NCBI GenBank assembly: GCA_016716505.1
Contig: JADJWF010000004.1
Location: 682,001-746,000, forward strand
Direction: 5' to 3'
Source: Verrucomicrobiota bacterium
GTDB taxonomy: Bacteria > Verrucomicrobiota > Verrucomicrobiia > Limisphaerales > J093
Length of the DNA stretch: 64,000 nt
The position numbers and the translations under genes are program-made. Shown one piece after another: positions 27,185-39,054 of the stretch. The stretch's first letter is position 1; each line of letters opens with the position of its first letter. The notes below the pieces were generated by a model. It saw only the letters and a list, made by a program, of their open reading frames with translations. It did not search any database and had not been told where the DNA came from.

Positions 27185-28537
27185 ATGCCTGACTCGCGTA
27201 TGAACCTGACTCGTCGCCAATTTCTGAAAGCCAGCGCGGTCTCCACGCTGGTCCTCCCTCAAGTCTCGGTGCGCCCCGCCGACGAATACGGCCGTTTCAA
27301 GACGGCGCTGATCGGCTGCGGTTGGTGGGGCATGAACATCTTGAACGAAGCGATTGCCGCCAAGCGCGCCAACGTGGTGGGCCTCTGCGACGTGGATCGC
27401 GGGCACCTGGACGCCGCCGGCGCCAAAGTCGAGGAGCTCACGGGCGGCAAACCGGTTCGCTACACCGACTATCGCGACCTGCTGCGGGAGCAGCGGCCGG
27501 AGGTGGTGATCGTCGCCACGCCCGATCACTGGCATCCCTTGCAGACAATCGAGGCAGTGCGGGCGGGCGCGCATGTCTATGTCGAGAAGCCGGTGGGCCA
27601 CACGATCGCGGAGGGCCGGGCCATGGTGCGCGCGGCCCGCAAGTACGGACGCGTGGTGCAGGTGGGAACGCATCGCCGGGTGTCGCCCCACAATCTTTCG
27701 GCCATGGAGTTCCTCCGGTCGGGCAAAGCCGGCAAGATCGGTCTGGTGCGGGCGTTTGTGCTGTACGGCGGTGCGCGCGGGCCCGAACGGGCCACGCCCA
27801 ACCAGGAGCCACCCAAAACGCTCGACTGGGATCGGTGGTGCGGCCCGGGACCGCTGCGGCCGTTTAATGCGCGCATTCATCCCCGCGGGTTCCGTAACTT
27901 CCTCGACTACGCCAACGGCACGCTCGGTGACTGGGGCATCCACTGGATGGACCAGATTCTCTGGTGGGCCGAGGAAAAATGGCCCAAGCGGGTCTTCTCC
28001 ACCGGCGGACGGCCCATCAGCGGACCGGTCGTGTACCTGCCCGACGTGCAAACCACCGACGCGCCGGATGTGCAGACGGCAACCTATGAGTTCGAAGCGT
28101 TCACCGCGATTTGGGAACATCGCAACTTCGCCGGCAACAACGCCGAAAAGGGTGAGGAAGTGGGCGTGTATTTTTACGGAACGGAGGGCACCCTGCACAT
28201 CGGCTGGCGGAGCGGCTGGAAGTTTTATCCCACCAGCAAGGGCCAGCCGGTGATCGAGGAGAAGCCTTCGCTGAACGAGCCGGACCAGCAGAACATCAGG
28301 GAACTCTGGGCGGATTTCCTGCGGGCGATTGACACCGGCACGCTGCCGGTCTGCGACATCGAGATCGGGCATCGCTCCACGAACATGAGCCTGCTGGGGA
28401 TGCTTTCCTACAAGCTGGGACGAAGCATCCTGTGGGATGGCGCGCGGGAGGTAATCGTCAACGACTTCTTCGCCAACACCCTCCTGCGCCGCGACTACCG
28501 GCTGGGCTACAAGTACCCGGAACCGGAACTCGTCTAG
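27185..28537 (+). CDS. Tat-exported Gfo/Idh/MocA family oxidoreductase
   Basis: A 450-aa NAD(P)-dependent sugar or inositol dehydrogenase family member. Twin-arginine leader NLTRRQFLKASAVSTLVL near residues 8-25, Rossmann fold KTALIGCGWWGMNILNEA, then the family motif HVYVEKPVGHTIAEG and YRDLLREQRPEVVIVATPDH. The C-terminal half carries the mixed-sheet substrate domain with DWGIHWMDQILWW. Substrate unknown. It probably works with the preceding epimerase. Confidence 0.85.
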   Translation: MPDSRMNLTRRQFLKASAVSTLVLPQVSVRPADEYGRFKTALIGCGWWGMNILNEAIAAKRANVVGLCDVDRGHLDAAGAKVEELTGGKPVRYTDYRDLLREQRPEVVIVATPDHWHPLQTIEAVRAGAHVYVEKPVGHTIAEGRAMVRAARKYGRVVQVGTHRRVSPHNLSAMEFLRSGKAGKIGLVRAFVLYGGARGPERATPNQEPPKTLDWDRWCGPGPLRPFNARIHPRGFRNFLDYANGTLGDWGIHWMDQILWWAEEKWPKRVFSTGGRPISGPVVYLPDVQTTDAPDVQTATYEFEAFTAIWEHRNFAGNNAEKGEEVGVYFYGTEGTLHIGWRSGWKFYPTSKGQPVIEEKPSLNEPDQQNIRELWADFLRAIDTGTLPVCDIEIGHRSTNMSLLGMLSYKLGRSILWDGAREVIVNDFFANTLLRRDYRLGYKYPEPELV

Positions 28538-28945
28538 CTGGGTTACGGCAAGACTCTCGCGGTCCTTGGAACAAAAGGGGGGCGTTGTCTGAAGCGCTCT
28601 TGCGCGCAGCCTCGGGCCAAGGACTGCTCGTGATGAAGCGTGCGTGACCCTCCGGCCCCAACCGGCTCGGGTGCCGTCCAAAAAAAGAGGGAGCCGCCGC
28701 CAATCGCCGGTTCAGATTCGAAAACCAGCGGGGGGCGGGGAGCGCCGGTTGGAATCCCGAACCCGTATTCTGACGCAACGTCCACCCGCCTTGATCGCCC
28801 CTCCCCAACTGACCGGTTGCCGACACCACTCCCTCCGGATCGGCGCCGGCGCGGCAGTTGACTTGAGGTGCCTTTTCCGCAACTTTCCCGCGCTCATGGT
28901 TAAAGACGGCGGCACGGTTCGCTCCGTCCGACGCCATCCAAATGC
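28538..28945. other. Intergenic region, no gene seen
   Basis: About 400 bases between the oxidoreductase and topB. GC-rich with one A-run (aaaaaaa near 28680). No convincing terminator, RNA or ORF. Confidence 0.4.
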
Positions 28946-31753
<2,808 letters not shown>

Positions 31754-32034
31754 GCGCTCGCCCGGGCCCCGGCCGCACGGTTGAAGGCGCGGTACTCGAA
31801 AGCGCGCGGCGAGGTCACCCGCTCCCGCGGGGCAACGGGTAAGCCGCGCTCCCGGCCAGCGGCTCAGACGCTGGCGGCGGACCCTGGGCCGGGTGTGGAT
31901 GGGCAGATCCGCCCGGTCACAAAGTCGGCTGGTGGTTGTAGTTTCCAATCCCGCTGGGAACTTGTAAGTGCAACGCCAGGGTTGGTCCTGTCTCCTTGCC
32001 CTCGTCACGAGTTGGATCCAGACGAGAGATGCCA

Positions 32035-32290
32035 ATGACCGCCATGTTCGGCATGTTGAAGTTCATGCTGACGCCTTCTGTGCTGGTAGGCGTGCCTGGC
32101 CCGGCGTTCGGGATCGGGATGCGTGGTGGATGCCGCGCGGAACGAGCCCGGCGAGGGCAACGACCGGATCGTCTGGGTGCTGGTCAGCCTGTTCGGCCAA
32201 GTCCTCGGCGCGCGGATCTATTTTCTCGCCCGGCGATTGAATCGGCCGCCTGGCTTTGGCCGGCGCAACGTGCTAGCACGGGCGCCGTGA
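32035..32290 (+). CDS. Small PLDc_N-like membrane protein, frameshifted
   Basis: Two frames together resemble the short phospholipase-D N-terminal membrane family. A first part opens MTAMFGMLKFMLTPSVLVG. A second, in the +1 frame, reads VVDAARNEPGEGNDRIVWVL, VSLFGQVLGARIYFLARRLN and stops at TGA 32288-32290. The family pattern (VDAxR...W.LV..lG..iYflar) is convincing for the second part only. The shift falls between 32090 and 32135. Either a pseudogene or a sequencing error. The 280 bases between topB and here show no gene. Confidence 0.4.
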
Positions 32291-32312
32291 AGACACCCAG
32301 AATCTCATTCCC

Positions 32313-32519
32313 ATGAAACGCGAACCCCAGCCGGTCGAAATCCAAGGGAAACCGCTCCGCTGCCTGGTCTGCGGTCACGACGCCTTCCACCGGCGCGACG
32401 CGCAACTGAACACGGCCGGCATGTCCTTCCTGAACCTCGACTGGATCAATCCCACCGGCCGGTGCTACATCTGCGCGCGGTGCGGGTACATCCACTGGTT
32501 CCTGCCGCCGGAGGAATAG
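32313..32519 (+). CDS. Small zinc-ribbon protein
   Basis: A 68-aa protein with two CxxC pairs (CLVCGHDAFHRRDAQ and CYICARCGYIHWFL) spaced as in a zinc ribbon. The last residues are EE. Function unknown; such stand-alone ribbons are often annotated as DNA-binding without proof. It begins a compact run of short genes with PspC two bases later. Confidence 0.65.
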   Translation: MKREPQPVEIQGKPLRCLVCGHDAFHRRDAQLNTAGMSFLNLDWINPTGRCYICARCGYIHWFLPPEE

Positions 32520-32520
32520 C

Positions 32521-32709
32521 ATGACTCTCACTCGTCCTCGTCAGGGCCGGCTGATCGCCGGCGTGTGCGCCGGGCTCGCCCGTCACCTGGGGTGGTCCGC
32601 CTCGCGGGTGCGCCTGGTGTACATCCTTTGCTCGATCCTGAGCGTCGCGTTCCCCGGCATCCTCGTGTACCTCGCGCTGTGGTTTCTGATGCCGAATGAC
32701 GATGCCTGA
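32521..32709 (+). CDS. PspC-domain membrane protein
   Basis: A 62-aa protein consisting of just the PspC domain: RLIAGVCAGLARHLGWSASR followed by one long hydrophobic helix (VYILCSILSVAFPGILVYLA) and WFLMPNDD. PspC domains act as membrane stress sensors in the phage-shock response, but no pspA/F gene is nearby. Its end overlaps the start of the next frame. Confidence 0.85.
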   Translation: MTLTRPRQGRLIAGVCAGLARHLGWSASRVRLVYILCSILSVAFPGILVYLALWFLMPNDDA

Positions 32710-33267
32710 CCCCGCCGCGCTGCGGACCTGCCCGACCTGCGCCGAGGCCATCAAGGCCGCCGCGCGTGGCGGTGCCCTTACTGCCAGTCGCCAACGGGGC
32801 GGGGTAAGCTCCGGCGCCAGGAATGGGGCGCGCTCGCGGCAGCGCTGGTCGGTGGCGGCATCCTGTTGGCCGGTGGTGCGTGGCTCGATGCGGCGTTCGA
32901 CCGCCCGCACGGCCGCCCGTTTACTCCGCATCGGGGACAGGTGGACGTGGTGCGGCTGGCCGTGGAGGCGATGGGGGATTCAACGCGCTACGCCGCGCTC
33001 GGATTCATCACGAACCGCAGTCGCGTTCCCTGGCGGATTCGCGAGCTCGAAGTGCGTTTTCTCAACCCGGACGGTTCACTCCTCGACGTGCGGCATTTGT
33101 CACTCAACGACCTGCCCGTCGTCCCGCCGGCGGCCGAGTCAGCCTTCCGGGTTCAGCTCGGTCGCCTGCCGGAGCGGGTTGCTACCGCGACCGTGACGGC
33201 GCGAGTTCACCATGCCACCGATGGCGACCGGAGCCCCGATCCGGACTGCGTCGCGTCCCGCCGCCCC
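32702..33267 (+). CDS. Zinc-ribbon membrane protein, N-terminal part frameshifted
   Basis: Starts MPDPAALRTCPTCAEAIKAA. The second half of the ribbon (WRCPYCQSPTGRGKLRR) lies in another frame, so one base is missing near 32762-32775 (gccgccgcgcgtggcgg). After it come a helix (ALAAALVGGGILLAGGAWLD) and a beta-rich domain (FITNRSRVPWRIRELEVRFL). That frame runs without stop into the next gene. A paralogous layout in the next gene suggests this was a separate protein whose own stop has been lost or misread; TGA at 33276-33278 in the +1 frame is the likely original stop. Confidence 0.5.
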
Positions 33268-33816
33268 ATGAACGCTGATCCTCCCACTCCTCGCGCGTGT
33301 CCCTACTGCGACGAGTTGATCTCACTCGCCGCAAAGGTTTGCCCGCGCTGCCGGCAATGGTTGACTTGGCGGTCACTGCGCCATCCGCTCGCGCAAAGCC
33401 TGTTCGTCGTTCTGCCCTTGATGCTTGGCTGCGGTGCCCTGCTCGTGCTGGCGGCGAACCGGTTTCAACAGGTGTTCCTGCCCCGCCCGTTCTATTCCGA
33501 GGTGCCCGGAGCACTGGCCGTCCGGGAGTCGTGGCTCAACTGGGTCGAAACCACGAACGGCCCGCGCATCTACGTGACGGGGATCCTGACCAATCGGAGC
33601 GACCTGCCGTGGCGGGACATCGAATTCGAGTGCCGCTTTGCGGATTCGTCGGGCCGGATGGTGGATGCGGCGCATGGCCGGACCTTCATGACCGTGCCGG
33701 CGCGGGACGACGCGGCCTTCCGCGTGGCGGTGACGCCGGGACGACCTGCCCGCGCCGAGTATTATACGCATGAGGTGCGAGTTACCACGGCTCGATCGGG
33801 CCACTCCGCTTTTTGA
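33268..33816 (+). CDS. Zinc-ribbon membrane protein (tandem paralogue)
   Basis: A 182-aa protein: zinc ribbon CPYCDELISLAAKVCPRCRQ, one helix (LFVVLPLMLGCGALLVLAAN), then an extracytoplasmic FxxK-like beta domain with GILTNRSDLPWRDIEFECRF. It mirrors the preceding gene's ribbon-helix-beta layout, including the TNRSxxPWR motif. Function unknown. The ATG at 33268 is chosen because it directly precedes the ribbon. The frame is open upstream, so a fusion of both copies cannot be excluded. Confidence 0.6.
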   Translation: MNADPPTPRACPYCDELISLAAKVCPRCRQWLTWRSLRHPLAQSLFVVLPLMLGCGALLVLAANRFQQVFLPRPFYSEVPGALAVRESWLNWVETTNGPRIYVTGILTNRSDLPWRDIEFECRFADSSGRMVDAAHGRTFMTVPARDDAAFRVAVTPGRPARAEYYTHEVRVTTARSGHSAF

Positions 33817-33833
33817 CCTGCTGCCTTTGCGCC

Positions 33834-34436
33834 ATGCGCCTGCTCGAAGCCATCGTGGATGCCAATCACCGCGCGCTCGCCGGGGACGAGCGCGCCGGGT
33901 TGCGGCCGGCGGACTTTGCCGGATCGCTGCCCGTGGTGGTCCTGACGTGTTTCGATCCGCGGCTCCACGCGTTGATGCCCGAAGTGCTCGGTGTGCCGGA
34001 GCGCGACTTCCTCTGGCTGACGAATGCCGGCGCGGTCGTCACGGGGCCGCAGTCGGAGACGGCCCGTGCCGTGGCGCTGGCCTGCGCGGTGGAGGGCGGC
34101 CGCGAAGTGGTGGTGCTGGGCCACACTGACTGCCGCTTGTTCGCTCCGGATCGCCGGGAAGCCGTGGCTCGGTTCCGCCAGAACGGTGCCGACCTCGGCG
34201 CCGCGGCCACTGCACTGGACGACTTCCTGCGCCCGCTGTTCAACGAGCGCTTGTCGGTGGCGACCGCCGTGGGGCATCTCCGCGCCAGCCCGTTTCTGCC
34301 GCTCGCGATCCCGGTGCATGGTTTGATCGTGGACACCGACACCGGGCGGCTCGACTGGGTGGTGAACGGTTACGGCGTCAGTAGTCCCCCCGCTCGCCAA
34401 GCTCCTTTGCCGCCCGCTGGCGCTGGCCTGCCTTAG
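33834..34436 (+). CDS. Beta-class carbonic anhydrase
   Basis: A 200-aa zinc enzyme hydrating CO2 to bicarbonate. Zinc ligands are visible: Cys and the Asp-Arg dyad in LTCFDPRLH, and His and Cys in VVLGHTDCRLF. WLTNAGAVVTGPQSE is the conserved loop between. Start ATG 33834; the end is Pro/Ala-rich (SSPPARQAPLPPAGAG) and not conserved. Cytoplasmic. No transporter gene adjacent. Confidence 0.88.
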   Translation: MRLLEAIVDANHRALAGDERAGLRPADFAGSLPVVVLTCFDPRLHALMPEVLGVPERDFLWLTNAGAVVTGPQSETARAVALACAVEGGREVVVLGHTDCRLFAPDRREAVARFRQNGADLGAAATALDDFLRPLFNERLSVATAVGHLRASPFLPLAIPVHGLIVDTDTGRLDWVVNGYGVSSPPARQAPLPPAGAGLP

Positions 34437-34508
34437 ATCCCCGGCAGTGACCTCGGGCCGCAGATCGTCGCCGTCCCGGGACCGTGTTGAGCGGCCGCCC
34501 GCAGTGCC

Positions 34509-35981
34509 TCAAGGGGCCGAGGCCGGTAATGGCACGGACGAGGTCGGATTCCACACCTTGCCCACCCGCTTCAGCGCGTAGGGCTCGGCCACTCCTTCGA
34601 TGGCCGGGAATCGAAAACCGTCGAGGAGGAGCTCATTCACCTCCTCGGCCGCCAGCACCGGCCGGAAATCCGGCGCGGCGAGACTGAGGCGGACATCTTC
34701 GATGGCGAGGCGCGCGACCTTCCGCGCGTAGATGCCCCACGCCGGCAGGGCACGCGCGTCCACGCCGGGCCCTTTGACTTCCTGCTTTGCCTGCGCCGCC
34801 GTGCCGCCGCCGTCGAACTCCACCCTGATCCCCCGGAGAACCACGTTCGTGATCGGCGTGTCGCTCCAGCTCTCGACCGAGATCGCCGCGCGGTACACGC
34901 CGGTGGCGGTCAGATCACTCACGGTCACGCGGCCCACGGTGTTGCCGGGCTTGGTCCAGAGCGTGACCGGGGACGCGACGGATCGCATCGTGAGCCGGGC
35001 CAACAGCACGTCGTCCAGCTCACCCTGCGTGGCATCCCAGGCGCCCGGCTGGAGGATGATACCGGACAGCATGTTCGTGCGGCGGCGTTCGCCGGAGGTG
35101 CGATGCGGCTGCTCGCCGGGGCCGTAGAAGAGGCAATCGTTGATGATCATTCGCCGCGCCGGACCGATCAGGCGGATGCCGTTGCACGAGGAGTTGATCA
35201 CGCAATCGGTGATGACGGTGTTGTCCCAGTACCGGCCGGCGATCGCGTCGTCGCCCGTGTAAAACTGGCAGCCCACGATGCGGACGTTGTGACACCACCG
35301 CTCCGGCGCGCCCCGCCAATGGATGCCGTCCCAACCGCCGATGAACGTGACGTTGCGGAACTCGATGTCATCGCTCACCTGGAAGAACACGGCGTAATTG
35401 GCCGAGTCGAGGAAAGTCACGTCGCGCACGGTCACCCGCCGGCAATCCACGAACACCAGCGTGTGCGGGCCGCGCATTCGTTCCTCGCCCGTGGGGTCGA
35501 AGACCCGGTTGCCGTCAATGAGGCCCGGGCCGAGCAGCGTCACGTCCTCCACCCCCTCGCCGACGATCAGGCCGCGATGCCATTTGCCCCAACGCGCCTC
35601 GGGCAGATACGCCGGCGGCGTGGGCTGACGATACTCGGCCAGATTGGTGGTTCCGATCAGCCGCGCCCCCGCGTCGAATTGCAGCGTCAGGCGGCTGCGC
35701 AGATGCAGCGTGCCGGTCAGGTAACGTCCGGCCGGAAAGACCACCGTGCCACCGCCCGCCGCCGCCGCGGCGTCAATGGCGCGGGCGATCGCGGCGGTAT
35801 CCAAGGTCTGGCCGTCGCCCACCGCGCCGTGGCCGCGGACGTTGAAGGCCGGCGCGGGTGGCGACGCCACCGCCCCGAAAGTGGAAGCCAGCCCCGCGCC
35901 GGCCAGCAGGGCAAAGGTTCGGCAGAGTGCCCGGCGAAGGAGACTGATGCGGTGAACACGGGAAGCGGTGGAAAGAGTCAT
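34509..35981 (-). CDS. Exported GH28/polygalacturonase-like right-handed beta-helix protein
   Basis: A 490-aa protein. The leader (LLRRALCRTFALLAGAGLAS) ends near AVASPPAPAF. The pectate-lyase-superfamily opening follows: NVRGHGAVGDGQTLDTAAI and GGGTVVFPAGRYLTGTL. Parallel coils come next, with YTGDDAIAGRYWDN and SSCNGIRLIGPARR, the latter positions corresponding to the GH28 acidic and basic active-site strands. It probably acts on pectin-like or other plant/algal polysaccharide. The exact bond is not predictable. ATG at 35981. Confidence 0.8.
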   Translation of the reverse strand: MTLSTASRVHRISLLRRALCRTFALLAGAGLASTFGAVASPPAPAFNVRGHGAVGDGQTLDTAAIARAIDAAAAAGGGTVVFPAGRYLTGTLHLRSRLTLQFDAGARLIGTTNLAEYRQPTPPAYLPEARWGKWHRGLIVGEGVEDVTLLGPGLIDGNRVFDPTGEERMRGPHTLVFVDCRRVTVRDVTFLDSANYAVFFQVSDDIEFRNVTFIGGWDGIHWRGAPERWCHNVRIVGCQFYTGDDAIAGRYWDNTVITDCVINSSCNGIRLIGPARRMIINDCLFYGPGEQPHRTSGERRRTNMLSGIILQPGAWDATQGELDDVLLARLTMRSVASPVTLWTKPGNTVGRVTVSDLTATGVYRAAISVESWSDTPITNVVLRGIRVEFDGGGTAAQAKQEVKGPGVDARALPAWGIYARKVARLAIEDVRLSLAAPDFRPVLAAEEVNELLLDGFRFPAIEGVAEPYALKRVGKVWNPTSSVPLPASAP

Positions 35982-36108
35982 GGAGCGCAGTATTCGCGGA
36001 GGCCGGCCCCCGGACAAGCGGCTCGTTGTGCCGGAGGCGTCGCTGCCATGTCCCGCTGTCCACCGGCGAGGTCCCCCCGGACGAAGCGGACCGAAGCGTC
36101 CGCACCGG

Positions 36109-36207
36109 CCGGCGATCCCCGAACCTGGCACCTGGGCCTTGCTGGCTTTGGGCCTGGCCGCCCTCGGCCTGTGGTCGCGACGACCCCACCGCCGAGTCCG
36201 GGTTTGA
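36109..36207 (+). pseudogene. Orphan PEP-CTERM sorting tail
   Basis: The last 32 codons before TGA read AIPEPGTWALLALGLAALGL then WSRRPHRRVRV: a complete PEP motif, hydrophobic helix and Arg cluster. The frame upstream opens only at 35968 and has no signal peptide or exported domain, overlapping the divergent GH28 start. It looks like the 3' remnant of a deleted PEP-CTERM gene. Confidence 0.6.
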
Positions 36208-36259
36208 CCCTCGACGGCGCTGGCCTAGACTGCCGGCTCTTTTTGACCGACCAAAGGCC

Positions 36260-37855
36260 ATGAAAATCGTTGTTTGTGATCCCGTGTCCCCCAAGGGCAT
36301 CGCTTTGCTGCAGCAGCGTCCGGAATTCCGGGTGGTGGTGCTCGACAAGCGGTTGTCCGAGGCGGAACTGCTCCCCATCGCGGCGGATGCCGCCGCGTTC
36401 GTGGTCCGGTCGGAGACGAAGATTTCCCGGGCCGTGATCGAGGCGGCGCCGCAACTCAAGGTGGTCGGGCGCGCCGGCGTGGGCGTGGACAACGTGGACG
36501 TGGAGGCCGCCACGCAGCACGGAGTGGTGGTCATGAACACGCCCGGCGGCAACACCATTTCCACGGCCGAACTGACCTTCTCCATGTTAATGGCCCTGGC
36601 CCGGAAAATTCCCCAGGCCCACGCCTCCATGAAGGCCGGTGAGTGGAATCGCAAGGCGTTTCAGGGCACCGAACTCTATCGAAAGACGCTTGGTGTCCTC
36701 GGCCTGGGCCGGATCGGGAGTGAAGTGGCCCATCGAGCCAGAGCCTTCGGCATGCGCGTGCTCGCCTACGATCCCTACCTGACGCTGGCCCGCGCGCAGG
36801 CGCTGCAGGTCGAACTGGTCGAGGACCTCGATGCCCTTTGGCCGCAGGTGGACTTCCTGACGGTTCACATGCCCATGACCGAAGAAACCCGCGGCATGGT
36901 GAACGCCGCCGCGTTCGCCCGGATGAAACGGGGCGTGAAGGTCATCAACTGCGCCCGCGGCGGCATCGTGAACGAGACCGACCTCCTTCAGGCGATCGAA
37001 TCCGGCATCGTGGCGGGCGCGGCGTTGGACGTGTATGAGACCGAGCCCCTCGCCAAGGACTCGCCGCTCCGCGCGTGTCCCCAGATCATCATGACCCCGC
37101 ATCTCGGCGCGAGCACCGAGGAGGCGCAGGAAAACGTCGGCATCGAGGTGGCCGAGGCCATCACGGACTTCCTGCTCACCGGTGCGGTGCGGAACGCGGT
37201 AAACCTCCCGAGTCTCGACGCGCAGACCTACGCGGTGGTCAAACCCTACCTCGTCCTCGGCGAGAAACTGGGCCGTCTGGTGGCCCAGCGCGCGCCCAAG
37301 CGCAACGAGCGACTGGTCATCACCTACGGCGGCAAGGCCAACGAAATGCCCTCAGACCCCATCACCCGCGCCGTGCTCAAGGGCTTCCTCGAATCAGCAG
37401 GGGGCGAAAAGGTGAATCAGGTGAACGTGCGATCGCTGGCCGACAACCTGGGGCTGCTGGTCGAGGAGGTGAAGTCCAACGAGGAAACTGACTTCCACGA
37501 GTGGGTTCATGTCGCCGCCCACGCGGGGACCGCGACGACTTCGGCGGGCGGCACGCTTTTCGGTGCGCAGCACCATCCACGCATCGTGCGGTTGAACAAC
37601 CAGCCGGTGGAAATCGTCCCCGAGGGCGTTCTGCTGTTGCTCAACAACTCGGATCGGCCCGGCATGGTCGGTCACATCGGTTCGCTCCTCGGTCGGCATC
37701 GCGTGAACATCGCCAGCATGAGCCTGCACCGGGACCATGCCGGCGGTTCCGCGTTGACGGTCCTGTGCTTGGACAGCATCCCGCCCGCTCCGGTGCTGGA
37801 AGAGCTGCGCCAGGACCCCGACATCAGCAACCTCCACGTCGTCAAGCTCTCCTGA
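36260..37855 (+). CDS. serA: D-3-phosphoglycerate dehydrogenase
   Basis: A 531-aa enzyme for the first step of serine synthesis, oxidising 3-phosphoglycerate with NAD. Catalytic-domain opening MKIVVCDPVSPKGIALLQ. NAD fold motif LGVLGLGRIGSEVA. Catalytic Arg in NCARGGIVNE, Glu in LDVYETEPL, and His in MTPHLGASTEEA. An ASB-type intervening domain and a C-terminal ACT domain (LLLLNNSDRPGMVGHIGSLL) give the long form. ATG 36260. The parvulin gene begins one base after its stop. Confidence 0.95.
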   Translation: MKIVVCDPVSPKGIALLQQRPEFRVVVLDKRLSEAELLPIAADAAAFVVRSETKISRAVIEAAPQLKVVGRAGVGVDNVDVEAATQHGVVVMNTPGGNTISTAELTFSMLMALARKIPQAHASMKAGEWNRKAFQGTELYRKTLGVLGLGRIGSEVAHRARAFGMRVLAYDPYLTLARAQALQVELVEDLDALWPQVDFLTVHMPMTEETRGMVNAAAFARMKRGVKVINCARGGIVNETDLLQAIESGIVAGAALDVYETEPLAKDSPLRACPQIIMTPHLGASTEEAQENVGIEVAEAITDFLLTGAVRNAVNLPSLDAQTYAVVKPYLVLGEKLGRLVAQRAPKRNERLVITYGGKANEMPSDPITRAVLKGFLESAGGEKVNQVNVRSLADNLGLLVEEVKSNEETDFHEWVHVAAHAGTATTSAGGTLFGAQHHPRIVRLNNQPVEIVPEGVLLLLNNSDRPGMVGHIGSLLGRHRVNIASMSLHRDHAGGSALTVLCLDSIPPAPVLEELRQDPDISNLHVVKLS

Positions 37856-37856
37856 C

Positions 37857-38990
37857 ATGCGCCTCCCTTCCGTCCGAAAATGGCTCGCCTGGATCGGCGC
37901 CCTCGGCGCCGGCGCGCTGGTCTTGCACGCGGCCGACAGCCGGTCCCTCTTCCCGGACCCGATTATTGCCAAAGGCAAGGGCTTCGAAATCCGCCAAAGC
38001 GACGTCGAGCAGGCGGTCATCAGCCTCAAGGCCACGATGGCCACCCAGGGGCAGACCATTCCGCCCGCGCAGATGTCCTCCGTCGAGTCCCGCATGCTCG
38101 ACCGGATGATCCTCACGCGCATTCTCATGCAGCGCGCCACCGACGCTGACAAGGCGAAGGCCCGGGAGGAAGCGGACAGGTTCATCGCCAACACCCGCAG
38201 CCGCGCGCCTTCGGAGGAAAGCTACCGCCGGCAGCTCATCGCGGTCGGGATCAAGCCCGAGGTCTTCGAGGCCCGCGCCTACGAGCAGGCGATCGTCGAG
38301 ACCCTCATCCGGCGTGAAATCCGGGACACCATCACGATCCCCGACGCGGACGTGCGGGCAGCCTATGACGAAGGATTGGACGCCTTGGCGCGCGACGTCC
38401 GCGCGACCATCCAGAAAATGGAGGCCAGCGGCCAGACCAACAACCAGTTCTACGCGGATGCCCGGGCCCGATTCGCCGACCTCACCCGCGCCAACCTCGC
38501 CCGGCTCGACCGGCCGGAGACCGTTCGCTCGGCGGTCATCATGGTCCACACGGTGGATACCCTGACCCGCGAACCGCTCACGGCCGAACAACGCGCCGAG
38601 AAATTAAAGCGCCTCGAAGCCGCCCGGGCCCGCCTCGTGGCCGGTGAAGACTTCGCCCGGGTCGCCCGGGAAGTTTCGGAAGACCCGGAGGTGCAGCGCA
38701 CCGGTGGCGAGTACACGTCCACCCGGACTTCGGTGGGCTTGCCGGAACTGCGCGACGCCCTTTTCACCCTCCCGGTGGGCGAGGTCAGCCCGGTGCTCAC
38801 CACGCGCCAGGGGCTGTACTTGGTCAAAGTGCTGGAGCGGATACCCGCGGGCAAAATGCCCTTCGAGCAGGTCGCCAATGACCTCCGCGAACACCTGCTG
38901 AACCAGGAAGTGGAGAAGCGCCTGCCGGACTACTTCGACAAGCTAAAGCGGGAATTCAACGTCGAGGTGAATACCACGGAGGCGAGGTAG
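37857..38990 (+). CDS. Periplasmic parvulin-type peptidyl-prolyl isomerase (SurA/PpiC-like)
   Basis: A 377-aa exported foldase. A short signal sequence (LAWIGALGAGALVLHAADS) is followed by a SurA-type N-terminal helical chaperone domain (residues about 35-190). One parvulin domain follows: VIMVHTV, GEDFARVAREVSEDPEVQRT, LPVGEVSPVLTTRQGLYLVKV. Parvulins catalyse cis-trans isomerisation of X-Pro bonds and help fold envelope proteins. Placement directly after serA is probably just a shared transcript. Confidence 0.85.
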   Translation: MRLPSVRKWLAWIGALGAGALVLHAADSRSLFPDPIIAKGKGFEIRQSDVEQAVISLKATMATQGQTIPPAQMSSVESRMLDRMILTRILMQRATDADKAKAREEADRFIANTRSRAPSEESYRRQLIAVGIKPEVFEARAYEQAIVETLIRREIRDTITIPDADVRAAYDEGLDALARDVRATIQKMEASGQTNNQFYADARARFADLTRANLARLDRPETVRSAVIMVHTVDTLTREPLTAEQRAEKLKRLEAARARLVAGEDFARVAREVSEDPEVQRTGGEYTSTRTSVGLPELRDALFTLPVGEVSPVLTTRQGLYLVKVLERIPAGKMPFEQVANDLREHLLNQEVEKRLPDYFDKLKREFNVEVNTTEAR

Positions 38991-39054
38991 AGCTCTGGCG
39001 GACACTGCCGAGCCGCCCACTTCGCCCCGCCCCGCCCGCCCACCAGCCCTATCG

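Noticed and set aside
36026..36259. N-terminal extension of serA to 36026
   Set aside because: The extra codons include a PEP-CTERM-like remnant in another frame and random sequence. MKIVVCD at 36260 is the conserved SerA start.
35103..36263. 386-codon + strand frame over the GH28 gene
   Set aside because: Antisense shadow. The minus strand encodes a leader and repeated beta-helix coils.
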